Positions 11,227 to 20,182 are shown, counted from the first letter of the stretch. The stretch is 64,000 bases of DNA from Parvibaculum sp. (GCF_030651915.1 NZ_JAUSBV010000007.1:1-64000), one strand, 5' to 3'. The notes: generated from the letters alone by a model not told the origin. A program made the numbers and translations.

Positions 11227-11543
11227 TGGAAGCGGCCGCAGTCGATCCGTTCATTTTCCGGCTTGCGATCTTCGTGCTCGCGATTTTCGTCGGCTACTAC
11301 GTCGTCTGGAGCGTCACGCCGGCGCTGCATACGCCGCTGATGTCGGTCACCAACGCCATTTCGTCGGTCATCATCGTCGGCGCGCTGATCGCGGTCGGGC
11401 TCGATGTCACGCAGGCCGGCGAGGGCGGCTGGCTCTCCAAGAGCTTCGGCTTTGTCGCCGTGGTGCTGGCGTCGGTCAATATCTTTGGCGGCTTCCTGGT
11501 CACCCAGCGAATGCTCTCCATGTACAAGAAAAAGCAGCGCTGA
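11226..11543 (+). CDS. pntAB: NAD(P) transhydrogenase subunit alpha, part 2 (membrane domain II)
   Basis: This 105-residue membrane protein has three or four helices (about 10-30, 37-57, 65-90). It ends in the basic tail SMYKKKQR. It supplies the alpha-subunit share of the proton channel. It starts one base before the end of the stop of pntAA, and pntB follows 13 bp later. Length and position match split transhydrogenases. Confidence 0.94.
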   Translation: MEAAAVDPFIFRLAIFVLAIFVGYYVVWSVTPALHTPLMSVTNAISSVIIVGALIAVGLDVTQAGEGGWLSKSFGFVAVVLASVNIFGGFLVTQRMLSMYKKKQR

Positions 11544-11556
11544 GGGGACCCCGGAC

Positions 11557-12960
11557 ATGTCAGCGAACATAGCGGCCCTTCTCTACGTCGTATCGGCAGT
11601 GCTCTTCATTCTGGCACTGCGCGGTCTTTCCTCGCCCGAGACGGCGCGCCAGGGCAATACCTACGGCATGATCGGCATGACGATCGCGATCGTCACGACG
11701 CTGACGGTGCTGCAGGCGCAGAACACGCTGACCTGGACGTTGATCCTTGTCGGTGTCGCCATCGGTGGCGGTATCGGCGCCGTCATCGCGCGGCGCATCG
11801 CCATGACGCAGATGCCGCAGCTTGTTGCGGCCTTCCATTCTCTGGTCGGCCTTGCCGCCGTGTTCGTCGCCTGGTCGGCGTTTCTGGCGCCCGAGGCCTA
11901 TGGCATCGGCAGCTATCACGCAATCCACGCCGCCAATTTGATCGAAATGGGCATCGGTGCCGCCATCGGCGCGATCACCTTTTCGGGCTCGATCATCGCC
12001 TTTGCCAAGCTCAACGGCAACATGTCGGGCGCGCCGATCATGCTGCCGGGACGGCACGTCATCAACGCGGCCATTGCCATCGCCATCGTCGGCGGCATCG
12101 GCTGGCTCGTTTCCGACGTGTCGCGGCAGACGACCGAGCTCTTCCTGCTGATCACGGTGCTCGCTTTCGTCATCGGCTTCCTGATCATCATCCCGATCGG
12201 CGGCGCCGACATGCCCGTCGTCGTGTCGATGCTGAATTCCTATTCGGGTTGGGCGGCGGCCGGCATCGGCTTCACGCTCGGCAACCTCGCGCTGATCATT
12301 GTCGGCGCGCTGGTCGGCTCGTCGGGCGCGATCCTCTCCTACATCATGTGCAAGGGGATGAACCGCTCCTTCTTCAGCGTCATCCTCGGTGGCTTTGGCG
12401 GCGATGTCGCTGCCGCGAGCGGCGCCGTCGAAACGCGGCCGGTCAAGCAGGGCTCGGCCGACGATGCGGCCTTCATCATGAAGAATGCCGGCTCCGTCAT
12501 CATCGTGCCGGGCTACGGCATGGCGGTGGCGCAGGCCCAGCACACGCTGCGCGAAATGGCCGACATCCTGAAGGCCGAAGGCGTGAAAGTCTCCTATGCC
12601 ATTCATCCCGTGGCGGGACGCATGCCGGGTCACATGAACGTGCTGCTGGCCGAGGCCAATGTGCCTTATGATGAAGTCTTCGAGCTTGAAGACATCAACA
12701 ATCAGTTCAGCCAGGCCGACGTTGCCTTCGTCATCGGCGCCAACGACGTCACCAACCCGTCGGCCAAGACCGACCCGCAGAGCCCGATTTACGGCATGCC
12801 GGTGCTTGATGTCGAAAAAGCCAAGACGGTTCTTTTCGTCAAGCGCGGCATGGGCTCGGGCTATGCCGGCGTCGAGAACGAACTCTTCTTCCGCGACAAC
12901 ACGATGATGCTGTTCGGCGATGCCAAGAAGATGGTCGAGGAAATCGTCAAGGGCCTCTGA
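11557..12960 (+). CDS. pntB: NAD(P) transhydrogenase subunit beta
   Basis: This is a 467-residue beta subunit. The N-terminal membrane half (about 1-260) has roughly eight to nine helices and the conserved channel segment AFHSLVGLAA. The C-terminal NADP(H) domain III begins around 290 and includes VIIVPGYGMAVAQAQH and the NADP-loop VIGANDVTNP. I use ATG 11557 with GAGGGGACC upstream. It closes the pnt operon, and a terminator follows. Confidence 0.96.
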   Translation: MSANIAALLYVVSAVLFILALRGLSSPETARQGNTYGMIGMTIAIVTTLTVLQAQNTLTWTLILVGVAIGGGIGAVIARRIAMTQMPQLVAAFHSLVGLAAVFVAWSAFLAPEAYGIGSYHAIHAANLIEMGIGAAIGAITFSGSIIAFAKLNGNMSGAPIMLPGRHVINAAIAIAIVGGIGWLVSDVSRQTTELFLLITVLAFVIGFLIIIPIGGADMPVVVSMLNSYSGWAAAGIGFTLGNLALIIVGALVGSSGAILSYIMCKGMNRSFFSVILGGFGGDVAAASGAVETRPVKQGSADDAAFIMKNAGSVIIVPGYGMAVAQAQHTLREMADILKAEGVKVSYAIHPVAGRMPGHMNVLLAEANVPYDEVFELEDINNQFSQADVAFVIGANDVTNPSAKTDPQSPIYGMPVLDVEKAKTVLFVKRGMGSGYAGVENELFFRDNTMMLFGDAKKMVEEIVKGL

Positions 12961-12984
12961 GCCTCCATACTGGACGGAATCGGC

Positions 12985-13018
12985 GGGCGGTGCTCTCATG
13001 ACGAGCGCCGCCCGTTTT
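12985..13018 (+). terminator. Terminator after pntB
   Basis: The stem GGGCGGTGCTC pairs with GAGCGCCGCCC across a 7-nt loop with one G-T pair, followed by GTTTTC. A close relative of the sequence follows the next gene at 13453. Confidence 0.85.
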
Positions 13019-13051
13019 CATTGAGGCGGGAATTAAAAGGTAGGGGGATTG

Positions 13052-13429
13052 ATGATCTGGATTGCTCGCATCGCCGCGGCGCTGGTGGGGCTGTTTTCGC
13101 TGGCGGTTGGCGCGATGGTGATTATGTCGCCCGCGGAAATGGGCGAGAGCCTCGGTCTTGGTGCGCTGTCGCCGCTTGGGCTCAATGCGCTACGGGCCGA
13201 TATCGGCGCGTTCTTCCTTGCCAGCGCGGTGGCCGCCGTCGCGGCGCTTTTCGGCGGCCGGCCGCACTGGATTCTCGGTGCGGCGGTGCTTTACGGCCTC
13301 GCCTTTCTCGGTCGTATCCTCGGCATTGTTGTCGATGGCGTGCCGGAAGGCATCGTGCAGCCGCTCGTCGTCGAGTTCACGATGGTGGTGCTTTCCGTGT
13401 TCGCCGCGAAGGGGCTGGCGCGCGGCTGA
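13052..13429 (+). CDS. DUF4345-like membrane protein
   Basis: This 125-residue protein has four predicted helices. Its pattern is GLFSLAVGAMVIMSP, then LNALRADIGAFF, then LGRILGIVVDG and a C-terminal helix. I recognise the DUF4345 family, which has no known function. ATG 13052 follows a very strong AAGGTAGGGGG site. It is a monocistron bracketed by two similar terminators. Confidence 0.75.
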   Translation: MIWIARIAAALVGLFSLAVGAMVIMSPAEMGESLGLGALSPLGLNALRADIGAFFLASAVAAVAALFGGRPHWILGAAVLYGLAFLGRILGIVVDGVPEGIVQPLVVEFTMVVLSVFAAKGLARG

Positions 13430-13452
13430 GATTGCTCTCTGGACGAAACGGG

Positions 13453-13486
13453 CGGGCAGTGCTCACATGCGCGCTGCCCGTTTTCT
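13453..13486 (+). terminator. Terminator after the DUF4345-like gene
   Basis: The 10-bp stem CGGGCAGTGC/GCGCTGCCCG has an 8-nt loop and is followed by TTTTCTTT. It is similar to the terminator at 12985, including flanking TGGACGAA. Confidence 0.88.
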
Positions 13487-13502
13487 TTGGGGGGAGAGAG
13501 GC

Positions 13503-13853
13503 ATGGACATCTATCACGGCTGGTTCAACCTGAAGCCCGGCGTGCGGGATATTGATTTCGTCGAGGCCTTCACCGGCTATATGGAGCTTCTGGAGCGCGA
13601 GGGCGTCATCGAGGGCTGGCGGCTGACGCGCAAGAAGCTGGGGCTCGGACCGGCGCATCTCGGCGAGTTCCATTTCATGATCGAGGTAACGGATCTCACC
13701 CAGCTCGATTCGGCATTCAACTGGGTGGCGACGCGGGCCGATCCGGTTGAAACCGAACATTTCAACGTCAATTCGCTGGTGACGGATATCCAGTTCGCGC
13801 TTTATCGCGACTTCCCCGATCCCGTACGCGAACAGGGTGAGGAGCGGTTCTGA
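13503..13853 (+). CDS. Small conserved protein, DUF6614-like
   Basis: This 116-residue soluble protein begins MDIYHGWFNL and contains GEFHFMIEVTDLTQLD. The length and motif resemble the alphaproteobacterial DUF6614 group, but that is from memory and uncertain. The alternating strands suggest a ferredoxin-like/dimeric alpha-beta barrel fold; this is an inference. A strong GGGGGGAGAGAGG ribosome site precedes ATG 13503. The GNAT gene follows one base after the stop, so the two are coupled. Confidence 0.7.
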   Translation: MDIYHGWFNLKPGVRDIDFVEAFTGYMELLEREGVIEGWRLTRKKLGLGPAHLGEFHFMIEVTDLTQLDSAFNWVATRADPVETEHFNVNSLVTDIQFALYRDFPDPVREQGEERF

Positions 13854-13854
13854 G

Positions 13855-14331
13855 ATGAAGCCGACTATCCGTGAGGCGCGGCCGGAAGATCGGCCGGCGC
13901 TTATCCGTCTCATGGGGGTGCTCAACGAATTCGAGACGACGATCGAAGATAATCGCGCCGATGCCTCGGCCGCCGAAAGCCATCTCGACTGGGTGAGCGG
14001 CGAGATCGCCGCCCAAGGCGGTGTGACGCTCGTTGCCGAAAGCGGTGGCCATGTCGTCGGTTTTCTGAGTTTCGCCATCGAGGAGGATCCCGGCACCTTC
14101 GTGCGGCCGGAACACCGCCGCCATGCGATGATCTGGGATATCAGCGTCGACGAGGCGGCGCGCGGGCAGGGTATCGGCCGGGCGCTGCTCGATGCGGCGG
14201 AAGCGCAGGCGAAAGCCGCCGGCATCGGCGAGATCAGACTGTATGTGCTTGAAGGAAATGCCCGAGCGCGCCGGATCTATGCGGAAGCCGGCTACCGCGA
14301 CTACGAACGGCTGATGGCGAAGCGGCTGTGA
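13855..14331 (+). CDS. GNAT-family N-acetyltransferase
   Basis: This 158-residue single-domain GNAT has the acetyl-CoA pyrophosphate loop RGQGIGRALLDAAEAQA preceded by the beta4 segment MIWDISVDEAA. Its C-terminal beta-strand region is RLYVLEGNARARRIYAEAGY. It probably acetylates a small molecule or protein amine; the substrate is unknown. The start at ATG 13855 overlaps no other gene and follows TGAG immediately. It converges on the TrmB-type gene with 3 bp between stops. Confidence 0.88.
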   Translation: MKPTIREARPEDRPALIRLMGVLNEFETTIEDNRADASAAESHLDWVSGEIAAQGGVTLVAESGGHVVGFLSFAIEEDPGTFVRPEHRRHAMIWDISVDEAARGQGIGRALLDAAEAQAKAAGIGEIRLYVLEGNARARRIYAEAGYRDYERLMAKRL

Positions 14332-14334
14332 GTT

Positions 14335-15072
14335 TCAGGCGGGAGTGCTCGTCTGCCACATCGTCTCAAACAGGGCGCGCTGCAGTCCCGCGAATTCCTC
14401 GCTGTCGACGATCAGGCCGTAATTCTCCCGTCGCGATGAGATCAGCGCCACCTTGCTGCCGAAGATAAACGTCGTGATGCGGAAGGCATCGGATGACGGC
14501 GCGAAGCGCACTTCGCGCAGTTCCTCCTCGCCTCCCTGCCAGATGCGGTGTGTCTCCTCGCTTTGCGCCCGGATGACGCGAAGCCGCGTTCCGCTCTTCA
14601 CCCGCTCGGCGATGAAGCGGCGGAGTACCTTCGGGCCCGGCACGGCAAGCAGCTCGCGCATCGAGAGGATGCCCAGGATCTCCGGCAGCGGCACGGCAAG
14701 CACGGCATGCAGCACGGTGCGCACGCCCTCGGCGCCGTCATAGAGGCGGAAGCGCGGTGCGCCATGCGTGCGGGCGTGGATGGCGCGCAGATCGGGCAGG
14801 ATTTCGTCGAGCGTGCGCTGTTTTTCGGCCAGGTTCCGCGCCAGCACATCGGGGTCTTCCGCCACCACATGGGTGCGCCCGCCGCGCTCGACCTGCGTGA
14901 CGAGCCCGTCCTCCAGCAGCTTTTCGAACAGCGCATAGGCGGTCGTTCGTTCGATGCCGGCCTGTTGCGCCACCGCCGTCACCGTCTCGTCGCCGAGCTC
15001 CAGCGCCGCCAGATAGAAGCGGGCCCGCTTGCCGGTGAGGCCGAGAGCGGCCAGTTTGTTTTCAAGTTCCAT
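14335..15072 (-). CDS. TrmB-family transcriptional regulator
   Basis: This 245-residue regulator has an N-terminal winged helix (about 8-70: ALGLTGKRARFYLAALELG, then IERTTAYALFEKLLEDGLV) typical of TrmB/ArsR-like regulators. A helical linker (about 80-105) follows, then a PLD-like effector domain (about 108-240). TrmB proteins are best known from archaea, where they sense sugars; bacterial copies are scattered. It is divergent from the membrane-protein/nitrilase pair and likely controls them. That target is an inference from position. Confidence 0.82.
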   Translation of the reverse strand: MELENKLAALGLTGKRARFYLAALELGDETVTAVAQQAGIERTTAYALFEKLLEDGLVTQVERGGRTHVVAEDPDVLARNLAEKQRTLDEILPDLRAIHARTHGAPRFRLYDGAEGVRTVLHAVLAVPLPEILGILSMRELLAVPGPKVLRRFIAERVKSGTRLRVIRAQSEETHRIWQGGEEELREVRFAPSSDAFRITTFIFGSKVALISSRRENYGLIVDSEEFAGLQRALFETMWQTSTPA

Positions 15073-15114
15073 GAGTGTCTGAATTTTTCGACAGAATTTC
15101 TGATAGTCTCCATA

Positions 15115-15133
15115 TTGACGGGTGCGGCGTCAA
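15115..15133. promoter_or_regulatory. Inverted repeat, candidate operator of the TrmB-type regulator
   Basis: TTGACG and CGTCAA are separated by 7 bp, 43 bp upstream of the regulator start and 90 bp upstream of the divergent membrane-protein gene. A third half-site CGTCAA lies at 15149. The left half could also serve as a -35 box. Confidence 0.4.
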
Positions 15134-15222
15134 CAGAGATAGATATATCGTCAATAAATCAGGGTTGCCGCCGTGTCCGGCCGCCTAAACAAGTCGTAAT
15201 AATTCGACAAAAGGGGGCGCAG

Positions 15223-15603
15223 GTGCAGTCGATTCTGATTTCCTCGGGGCTCATCCAGATCACCTTCGCCGTCGCGCTCGGCTGGGTGATGGTGGCGATG
15301 TACGGCCCGCGCAAGCGCTTCGGCCCCTTGGTGCATGCCAAGCGCGTGCTCCAGTGCCATATCGACAACATCCTGATGGCGCTGCTGCAATTCGCCATTG
15401 CGGCGGTTCATCCGGCGATCCCGGAAGTCGCGGGCTGGCTGCTCGTGGTCGGCTCATGGACCAATGCGCAGCTCTTCATGGTCCATGCATTTTCGAAGGA
15501 GGGCTATATCAAGCACCGGATCATCGACATCGCGACGATGATCTCCTTCGGTTTGCTGAGCGTTGCTTATCCCTGGCTGCTCTATGCCTGGTTCACGGCC
15601 TGA
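15223..15603 (+). CDS. Four-helix membrane protein, function unknown
   Basis: This 126-residue integral membrane protein has four predicted helices (about 3-24, 45-64, 68-84, 103-124). His residues fall at the edges of helices 2 and 4 (HAKRVLQCHIDN, MVHAFSKEGYIKHR). The layout is loosely reminiscent of styrene-oxide-isomerase-type membrane proteins, but I would not assign that. GTG 15223 follows AAGGGGGCG. The nitrilase gene begins 12 bp after its stop, so they form a pair under the divergent TrmB-type regulator. Confidence 0.75.
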   Translation: MQSILISSGLIQITFAVALGWVMVAMYGPRKRFGPLVHAKRVLQCHIDNILMALLQFAIAAVHPAIPEVAGWLLVVGSWTNAQLFMVHAFSKEGYIKHRIIDIATMISFGLLSVAYPWLLYAWFTA

Positions 15604-15615
15604 GGGGGTGCGGCC

Positions 15616-16620
15616 ATGACCAGTCCGAAGTCAGTTCGTGCCGCCGCCATCCAGGTCGAGGCCCGCGTCGCCGATATTCCGTGGAATATCGAGCATGCGA
15701 GCCGTCTCGTCGACGCGGCGGTCCAGCAGGGCGCGGAACTTGTCGCGCTGCCGGAATTCTTCACCACCTGCATCATCTATGACGAGCGCGTCTTCGGCTG
15801 CTCTCTGCCGCCGGACAATCCCGCCCTCGACATGCTGAAGGACAAGGCCCGGCGCCACCGCATCCATATTGGCGGTTCCTATCTCGAAATGCGCGATGGC
15901 GATGTCTACAACACCTATGTCTTCGTCGAGCCTGACGGCACGGTCCATCGCCACGACAAGGATCTGCCGACCATGGTCGAGAATGCCTTTTATGTCGGCG
16001 GGCGCGATGCCGGGCTGATGCAAACCACGCTCGGAGCTGTCGGTGCCGCGGTCTGCTGGGAGACCGTGCGCACGCAAACGGTCAAGCGGCTGCGCGGCAA
16101 GGTGGGGCTTCTGATGACCGGCAGCCATTGGTGGAGCGAACCGGGCTGGAAATGGCCGCGCGATTATTGGCGCCGCTTTCACGAGGGCAATGGCCGCATG
16201 ATGGCCCGGACGCCCGGCATTTTTGCCGGTCTGGTCGGTGCACCACTGCTGCATGCCGGCCATGCGGGTGTCATCGAAGGCGGGTTGCTGGTGCTGCCGG
16301 GCTCGCGCCTTGCCGCGCCGATGCGAACGCAACTGATGGGCGAAACACAGATGATCGACGGCGAAGGCAATCTGCTGCAACGACGCCGTTATCAGGAGGG
16401 AGCCGGTGTCGTTACCGCGGATATTGTGCTCGGTCCCTCTGCACCTCGCGCCGAGGCGCCGCCACGTTTCTGGATTCCGAAGTTCAACGTGATGCTCTAT
16501 GCCCAGTGGTATCATCAGAACGTGGCGGGCAAGTCTGCCTATCGCTGGGCCAAGCGCACCGGCCGCCTCAGGACATGGGATGGCGCGCGCAACGCGCAGA
16601 CGCCGGACGAGGCTCTCTAG
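15616..16620 (+). CDS. Carbon-nitrogen hydrolase (nitrilase superfamily)
   Basis: This 334-residue protein carries the superfamily triad in order: E47 in LPEFF, K115 in RHDKDLPT and C147 in AAVCWE. The superfamily hydrolyses or condenses C-N bonds in nitriles, amides and carbamoyl compounds. The C-terminal extension (about 280-334), rich in Trp and Arg (WIPKFNVMLYAQWYHQN), is not part of the core fold. The substrate is unknown. It is coupled to the small membrane protein upstream. Confidence 0.86.
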   Translation: MTSPKSVRAAAIQVEARVADIPWNIEHASRLVDAAVQQGAELVALPEFFTTCIIYDERVFGCSLPPDNPALDMLKDKARRHRIHIGGSYLEMRDGDVYNTYVFVEPDGTVHRHDKDLPTMVENAFYVGGRDAGLMQTTLGAVGAAVCWETVRTQTVKRLRGKVGLLMTGSHWWSEPGWKWPRDYWRRFHEGNGRMMARTPGIFAGLVGAPLLHAGHAGVIEGGLLVLPGSRLAAPMRTQLMGETQMIDGEGNLLQRRRYQEGAGVVTADIVLGPSAPRAEAPPRFWIPKFNVMLYAQWYHQNVAGKSAYRWAKRTGRLRTWDGARNAQTPDEAL

Positions 16621-16633
16621 GCCCCCCAAAAGC

Positions 16634-16661
16634 AAAAACGCCCCCGGAAACCGGGGGCGTT
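16634..16661 (-). terminator. Terminator of rpsU
   Basis: The 11-bp stem AACGCCCCCGG has a 3-nt loop and is followed on the minus strand by TTTGCTTTT. It lies between the convergent nitrilase and rpsU genes and may act on both. Confidence 0.85.
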
Positions 16662-16686
16662 GCTGTCGGTCTCTGAAAGACCGGAC

Positions 16687-16917
16687 TTATTTCTTGACGA
16701 CGACGGGGGCCGGGACGCCGCTTTCGCGCTGGGCGCGCTTGCGGGCCAGCTTGCGGGCGCGGCGGATGGCTTCGGCCTTTTCGCGGGCGCGCTTCTCGGA
16801 GGGCTTCTCGTAGAAGTTGCGGAGCTTCATTTCGCGGAACACGCCTTCACGCTGAAGCTTCTTCTTCAGGGCCTTCATGGCCTGATCGACATTGTTGTCG
16901 CGAACGAGTACCTGCAC
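16687..16917 (-). CDS. rpsU: 30S ribosomal protein S21
   Basis: This 76-residue bS21 starts at GTG with [19 protein letters not shown], includes [17 protein letters not shown], and has the basic alpha-helical tail ending PVVVKK. S21 binds the 30S platform and helps in mRNA selection. Its length is typical of alphaproteobacterial S21. It is a monocistron with its own terminator. Confidence 0.96.
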   Translation of the reverse strand: MQVLVRDNNVDQAMKALKKKLQREGVFREMKLRNFYEKPSEKRAREKAEAIRRARKLARKRAQRESGVPAPVVVKK

Positions 16918-17095
16918 GAGAAAAACCTGTCTAGTTTCAATGGGTTAAGTGCGGACGGGACAGCGCCCCCCGCAAGAGTGCCGCTTGTCTAGCAAAGGAT
17001 GAGGGTTTTGTCCACTGCGTCCCCACCGGCGACCCCTGAAAAGCGAGGCATTCCGCCCCGTTGCCGCCGCCGGGCCACGGCCTCATATTGCCGAC

Positions 17096-17689
17096 ATGGC
17101 CATACGCAAAATCGCCCGCATGGGGCATCCGGTGCTCAGAGGCATCGCCCGTCCCGTCCCCGATCCCACCGCGCCGGCGGTCAAGGCGCTGGTGCGCGAC
17201 ATGATCGAGACGATGATCGACGCCAATGGTGCCGGGCTCGCCGCCCCCCAGGTCTATGAGCCCTGGCGGATCGTCATTTTCCAGGCCCCGGCCGAGCGGG
17301 CCGGCGAGGCGGTCGACGAAGCCGAGATTTTCGATCACACGGCGCCGCTCACCGTCCTCATCAATCCCGAAATCGAAATCCTGACGGATGAAACCGAAAA
17401 AGGCTGGGAGGGCTGCCTTTCGGTGCCGGGTCTCAGGGGCGCGGTTCGGCGCGCGACCGATATCCGCTATCGTGGCGTGACGCCCGAGGGCGAGGCGATC
17501 GAGCGCCGGGCGCGCGGCTTTCATGCCCGCGTCGTGCAGCATGAATGCGATCATCTCGACGGCATTCTCTATCCGCAGCGGATGGACGATCTCGGCGAAC
17601 TGATTTTCGAAAGCGAGGCCCGTGCCATGCTTGCCGCGCAGATCGAAGCGGCGGAAGCGGAAGACAAGGAGGCAACCGATGGCCGATAA
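17096..17689 (+). CDS. def: Peptide deformylase
   Basis: This 197-residue enzyme removes the formyl group from nascent proteins. All three motifs are present: GAGLAAPQ, EGCLSVPG (metal-binding Cys) and QHECDHLDG (two metal His and the catalytic Glu). An insertion (about 68-85) and an Asp/Glu-rich C-terminus are unusual but lie outside the active site. The following COQ9 gene starts inside its 3' end. No fmt lies next to it, unlike the common def-fmt pair. Confidence 0.94.
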   Translation: MAIRKIARMGHPVLRGIARPVPDPTAPAVKALVRDMIETMIDANGAGLAAPQVYEPWRIVIFQAPAERAGEAVDEAEIFDHTAPLTVLINPEIEILTDETEKGWEGCLSVPGLRGAVRRATDIRYRGVTPEGEAIERRARGFHARVVQHECDHLDGILYPQRMDDLGELIFESEARAMLAAQIEAAEAEDKEATDGR

Positions 17690-18365
17690 GACCACGGCCC
17701 GTCCCGGCACGCGCACCGGCCGGGCAAGCCATGTGCAAGCGGCGCGGGCGAAGCTGCTGGCGGCCGCCCTGCCGCATGTCGCTTTCGATGGCTGGACGCC
17801 GCGGCTGATGCGCGAAGCGGCGGCGGCGGCCGGCATCGGTCACAACGAGATGCGGCTGGCCTTTCCGGGCGGCACGCTCGATCTTGTCGACTATTTCCTG
17901 GCCGATGGCGACCGGCGCATGGAAGAAGCGCTGGCGAAAGAAGATCTCGCGGCGATGAAAGTCCGCCAGCGTATCACGCGCGCCGTGCGCGCCCGCATCG
18001 AGGCCGATGTGCCGCATCGCGAGGCGCTGCGCCGCGCCATCACCTTGCTGGCGCTGCCGACATCCGGCACGCATGGCCCCCGCGCGCTCTACCGCACGGT
18101 CGATGCGATCTGGCGCGCCGCCGGCGACACCTCCACCGATTTCAATTTCTACACCAAGCGGGCAACGCTGGCCGGCGTCTACTCGGCGGTCACGCTGCGC
18201 TGGCTGTCCGATCATTCGGACGGCTTTGCTGACACATGGGCCTTTCTCGACGCCCGCATCGAGGACGTGATGCGTTTCGAGAAGGCCAAGGCGTCGGTTC
18301 TCGGCATGGTCGAAAAACTGCCCGATCCCTTTGCGCTGCTCGGACGTCTGCGTTACCGGGAATAG
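17679..18365 (+). CDS. COQ9-family protein
   Basis: This 228-residue protein has a TetR-like N-terminal helix-turn-helix fold (about 20-70) and the conserved COQ9 segment FNFYTKRATLAGVYSAVTLRWL near 150-175. COQ9 proteins bind lipid and present ubiquinone precursors to hydroxylases. AAGGAGG sits just before ATG 17679, inside the end of def, so it is coupled to it. It ends one base from the convergent PAS gene. Confidence 0.88.
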   Translation: MADKTTARPGTRTGRASHVQAARAKLLAAALPHVAFDGWTPRLMREAAAAAGIGHNEMRLAFPGGTLDLVDYFLADGDRRMEEALAKEDLAAMKVRQRITRAVRARIEADVPHREALRRAITLLALPTSGTHGPRALYRTVDAIWRAAGDTSTDFNFYTKRATLAGVYSAVTLRWLSDHSDGFADTWAFLDARIEDVMRFEKAKASVLGMVEKLPDPFALLGRLRYRE

Positions 18366-18366
18366 C

Positions 18367-18984
18367 TCAGGGCGTGCCGCTGCCGGTATCGATCCAGACG
18401 ATTTCGTCGATCGAGGTGGCGCAGACCGAGCGCTCGGCGGATTGCTGATATTCCAGCGCTTCTTCCGGTGCGTGAACGGCGATCAGACGCGGCGGCTGGC
18501 CCGGCGGCGGCTGCAGTGGCAGATAGAGGCTCTGCACATGCGACACGCGGCCCGAGCCGTAGACGTTCATGTAGCGGGCATGATAGCCGCAGGGCCGGAA
18601 GGCGATTTCATGCATATCCCGGCAGACCTGCAGGCGCGAGGCATCGGCCAGCAGGTCGAGTATGTTGGTGCCGGTCGGGTCATGCGCCATGCGCTCGGCG
18701 ACGCGGGTGCCGGCCAGCCGGAAGCGGATATCGTCCGGGCCGAGCAGGCACATGATGGTCATGTCGGGCGTCCATTGCGCGATTTCGAGCGGATCGAAAG
18801 CGGCGTCGGCGGGCGCGCCGCCGCTGCGGGGGAGCGTGGACCAGTAGGCATGGAGATCGGCCAGCGCTGCGGGGCCGAATATGGGCGCATCCGTTGCCCG
18901 GCCGGCGCTCGGCGCCGTTTCCGCCATCAGACGCTGCCAGCGCATATCGCCGTCGGCGCACTTCTCCGTCCCGGCCCAGTCCAT
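18367..18984 (-). CDS. PAS-domain protein (PAS_5 type)
   Basis: This 205-residue protein is essentially one PAS-like domain. The conserved part runs from FRLAGTRVAERMAHDPTGTN through RYMNVYGSGRVSHVQSLYLPL. I chose ATG 18984 because GGGAGAGG lies six bases upstream; longer readings lack such a site. Proteins of this type have no output domain, and their role is unknown. Unusual for PAS is the C-terminal Cys-containing segment ERSVCATSIDEIVWID. It lies downstream of purEK on the same strand. Confidence 0.72.
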   Translation of the reverse strand: MDWAGTEKCADGDMRWQRLMAETAPSAGRATDAPIFGPAALADLHAYWSTLPRSGGAPADAAFDPLEIAQWTPDMTIMCLLGPDDIRFRLAGTRVAERMAHDPTGTNILDLLADASRLQVCRDMHEIAFRPCGYHARYMNVYGSGRVSHVQSLYLPLQPPPGQPPRLIAVHAPEEALEYQQSAERSVCATSIDEIVWIDTGSGTP

Positions 18985-19078
18985 CGGTGGCCTCTCCCGT
19001 CCGGTCCCTGCCATTCCGGGCATGTGGAACCGAAACTTCCGTTTCATCCACCGACAGGGTGAAGGCCGCTTATTAACG

Positions 19079-20182
19079 TCAGGTAACCGGTGGGCGCGTT
19101 CCCAGCGGGAAAAGCCGGTTGACATGGCCCATCTTGCGGCCGGCCCGGGCTTGCGCCTTGCCGTAGAGATGAAGCTTGGCGCCCGGTTCGGCGGCAAGGA
19201 CGGCCCATTGGCCGGCCGCGTCGCCGATCAGGTTGGTCATCACGGCGTCCGCATGGCGGTCGGGGTGCCCGAGCGGCCAGCCGCAAATGGCGCGGATATG
19301 CTGCTCGAACTGGCTCACCGCGCAGGCGTCCATGGTCCAGTGGCCGGAATTGTGGACGCGCGGCGCGATCTCGTTGACGACCAGTCGCGGCGTTGCACCG
19401 GCCGGCAGCAGGAACATCTCGACGCCCATCACGCCGACATAGTCGAGCGCGGAAACGATCCGGGCGGCGATGGCGCGGGCTGCGTCGGCAAGCGCCGCGT
19501 CGAGCGCGGCGGGCGCATATGTCCGGTCGAGAATGTGATCCTTGTGGATGTTCTCGACCGGATCATAGGCGGCCGTCTCGCCGTCGATCCCGCGCGCCAC
19601 CACCACCGAGATTTCGCGCTCGAACGGCACGAAGCCTTCGAGGATCGCCGGCATCCGGCCGATGGCATCCCAGGCGGCGGCGGCCTCTTCGGCGCGGCCG
19701 ATTTTCGCCTGGCCCTTGCCGTCATAGCCCAGGCGCCGCGTCTTCAGGATGGCAGGCGTGCCGATCTGTGCCAGCGCCGCGTCGAGATCGGCGGCTGACG
19801 CCACATCGGCGAAGGGCGCGGTGGCGATGCCCTGCGCGGCGAGGAAATTCTTTTCGGTCAGCCGGTCCTGCGCGGTGGCCAGCGCCTGCGGGCCGGGGCG
19901 CACGGGCGCATGTTCGGCCAGGATGCGCGCCGTTTCGGCCGGCACATTCTCGAATTCGTAAGTCACGACATCGACGCCATCGGCGAAGGCGGCCAATGCT
20001 GCCGCATCCTCGTAAGGCGCACGGGTCAGCGCCGCGGCGACGTCGGCGGCCGGAACTTCCGTGTCCGGACAATAGATGTGGCATTTGAAGCCGAGTTCGG
20101 CGGCCGCCATGGCCAGCATGCGGCCAAGCTGCCCGCCGCCCAGAATGCCGATCGTGCCGCCCGGCGCGACCGGTGCCATCAT
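19079..20182 (-). CDS. purK: N5-carboxyaminoimidazole ribonucleotide synthase
   Basis: This 367-residue ATP-grasp enzyme of purine synthesis converts AIR, ATP and bicarbonate to N5-CAIR. It begins with the nucleotide-binding [17 protein letters not shown] and has [14 protein letters not shown] (the ATP-grasp lysine region), then [13 protein letters not shown] and [18 protein letters not shown]. The start (ATG 20182) overlaps the end of purE, giving a coupled purEK pair that acts in sequence. Confidence 0.96.
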   Translation of the reverse strand: MMAPVAPGGTIGILGGGQLGRMLAMAAAELGFKCHIYCPDTEVPAADVAAALTRAPYEDAAALAAFADGVDVVTYEFENVPAETARILAEHAPVRPGPQALATAQDRLTEKNFLAAQGIATAPFADVASAADLDAALAQIGTPAILKTRRLGYDGKGQAKIGRAEEAAAAWDAIGRMPAILEGFVPFEREISVVVARGIDGETAAYDPVENIHKDHILDRTYAPAALDAALADAARAIAARIVSALDYVGVMGVEMFLLPAGATPRLVVNEIAPRVHNSGHWTMDACAVSQFEQHIRAICGWPLGHPDRHADAVMTNLIGDAAGQWAVLAAEPGAKLHLYGKAQARAGRKMGHVNRLFPLGTRPPVT

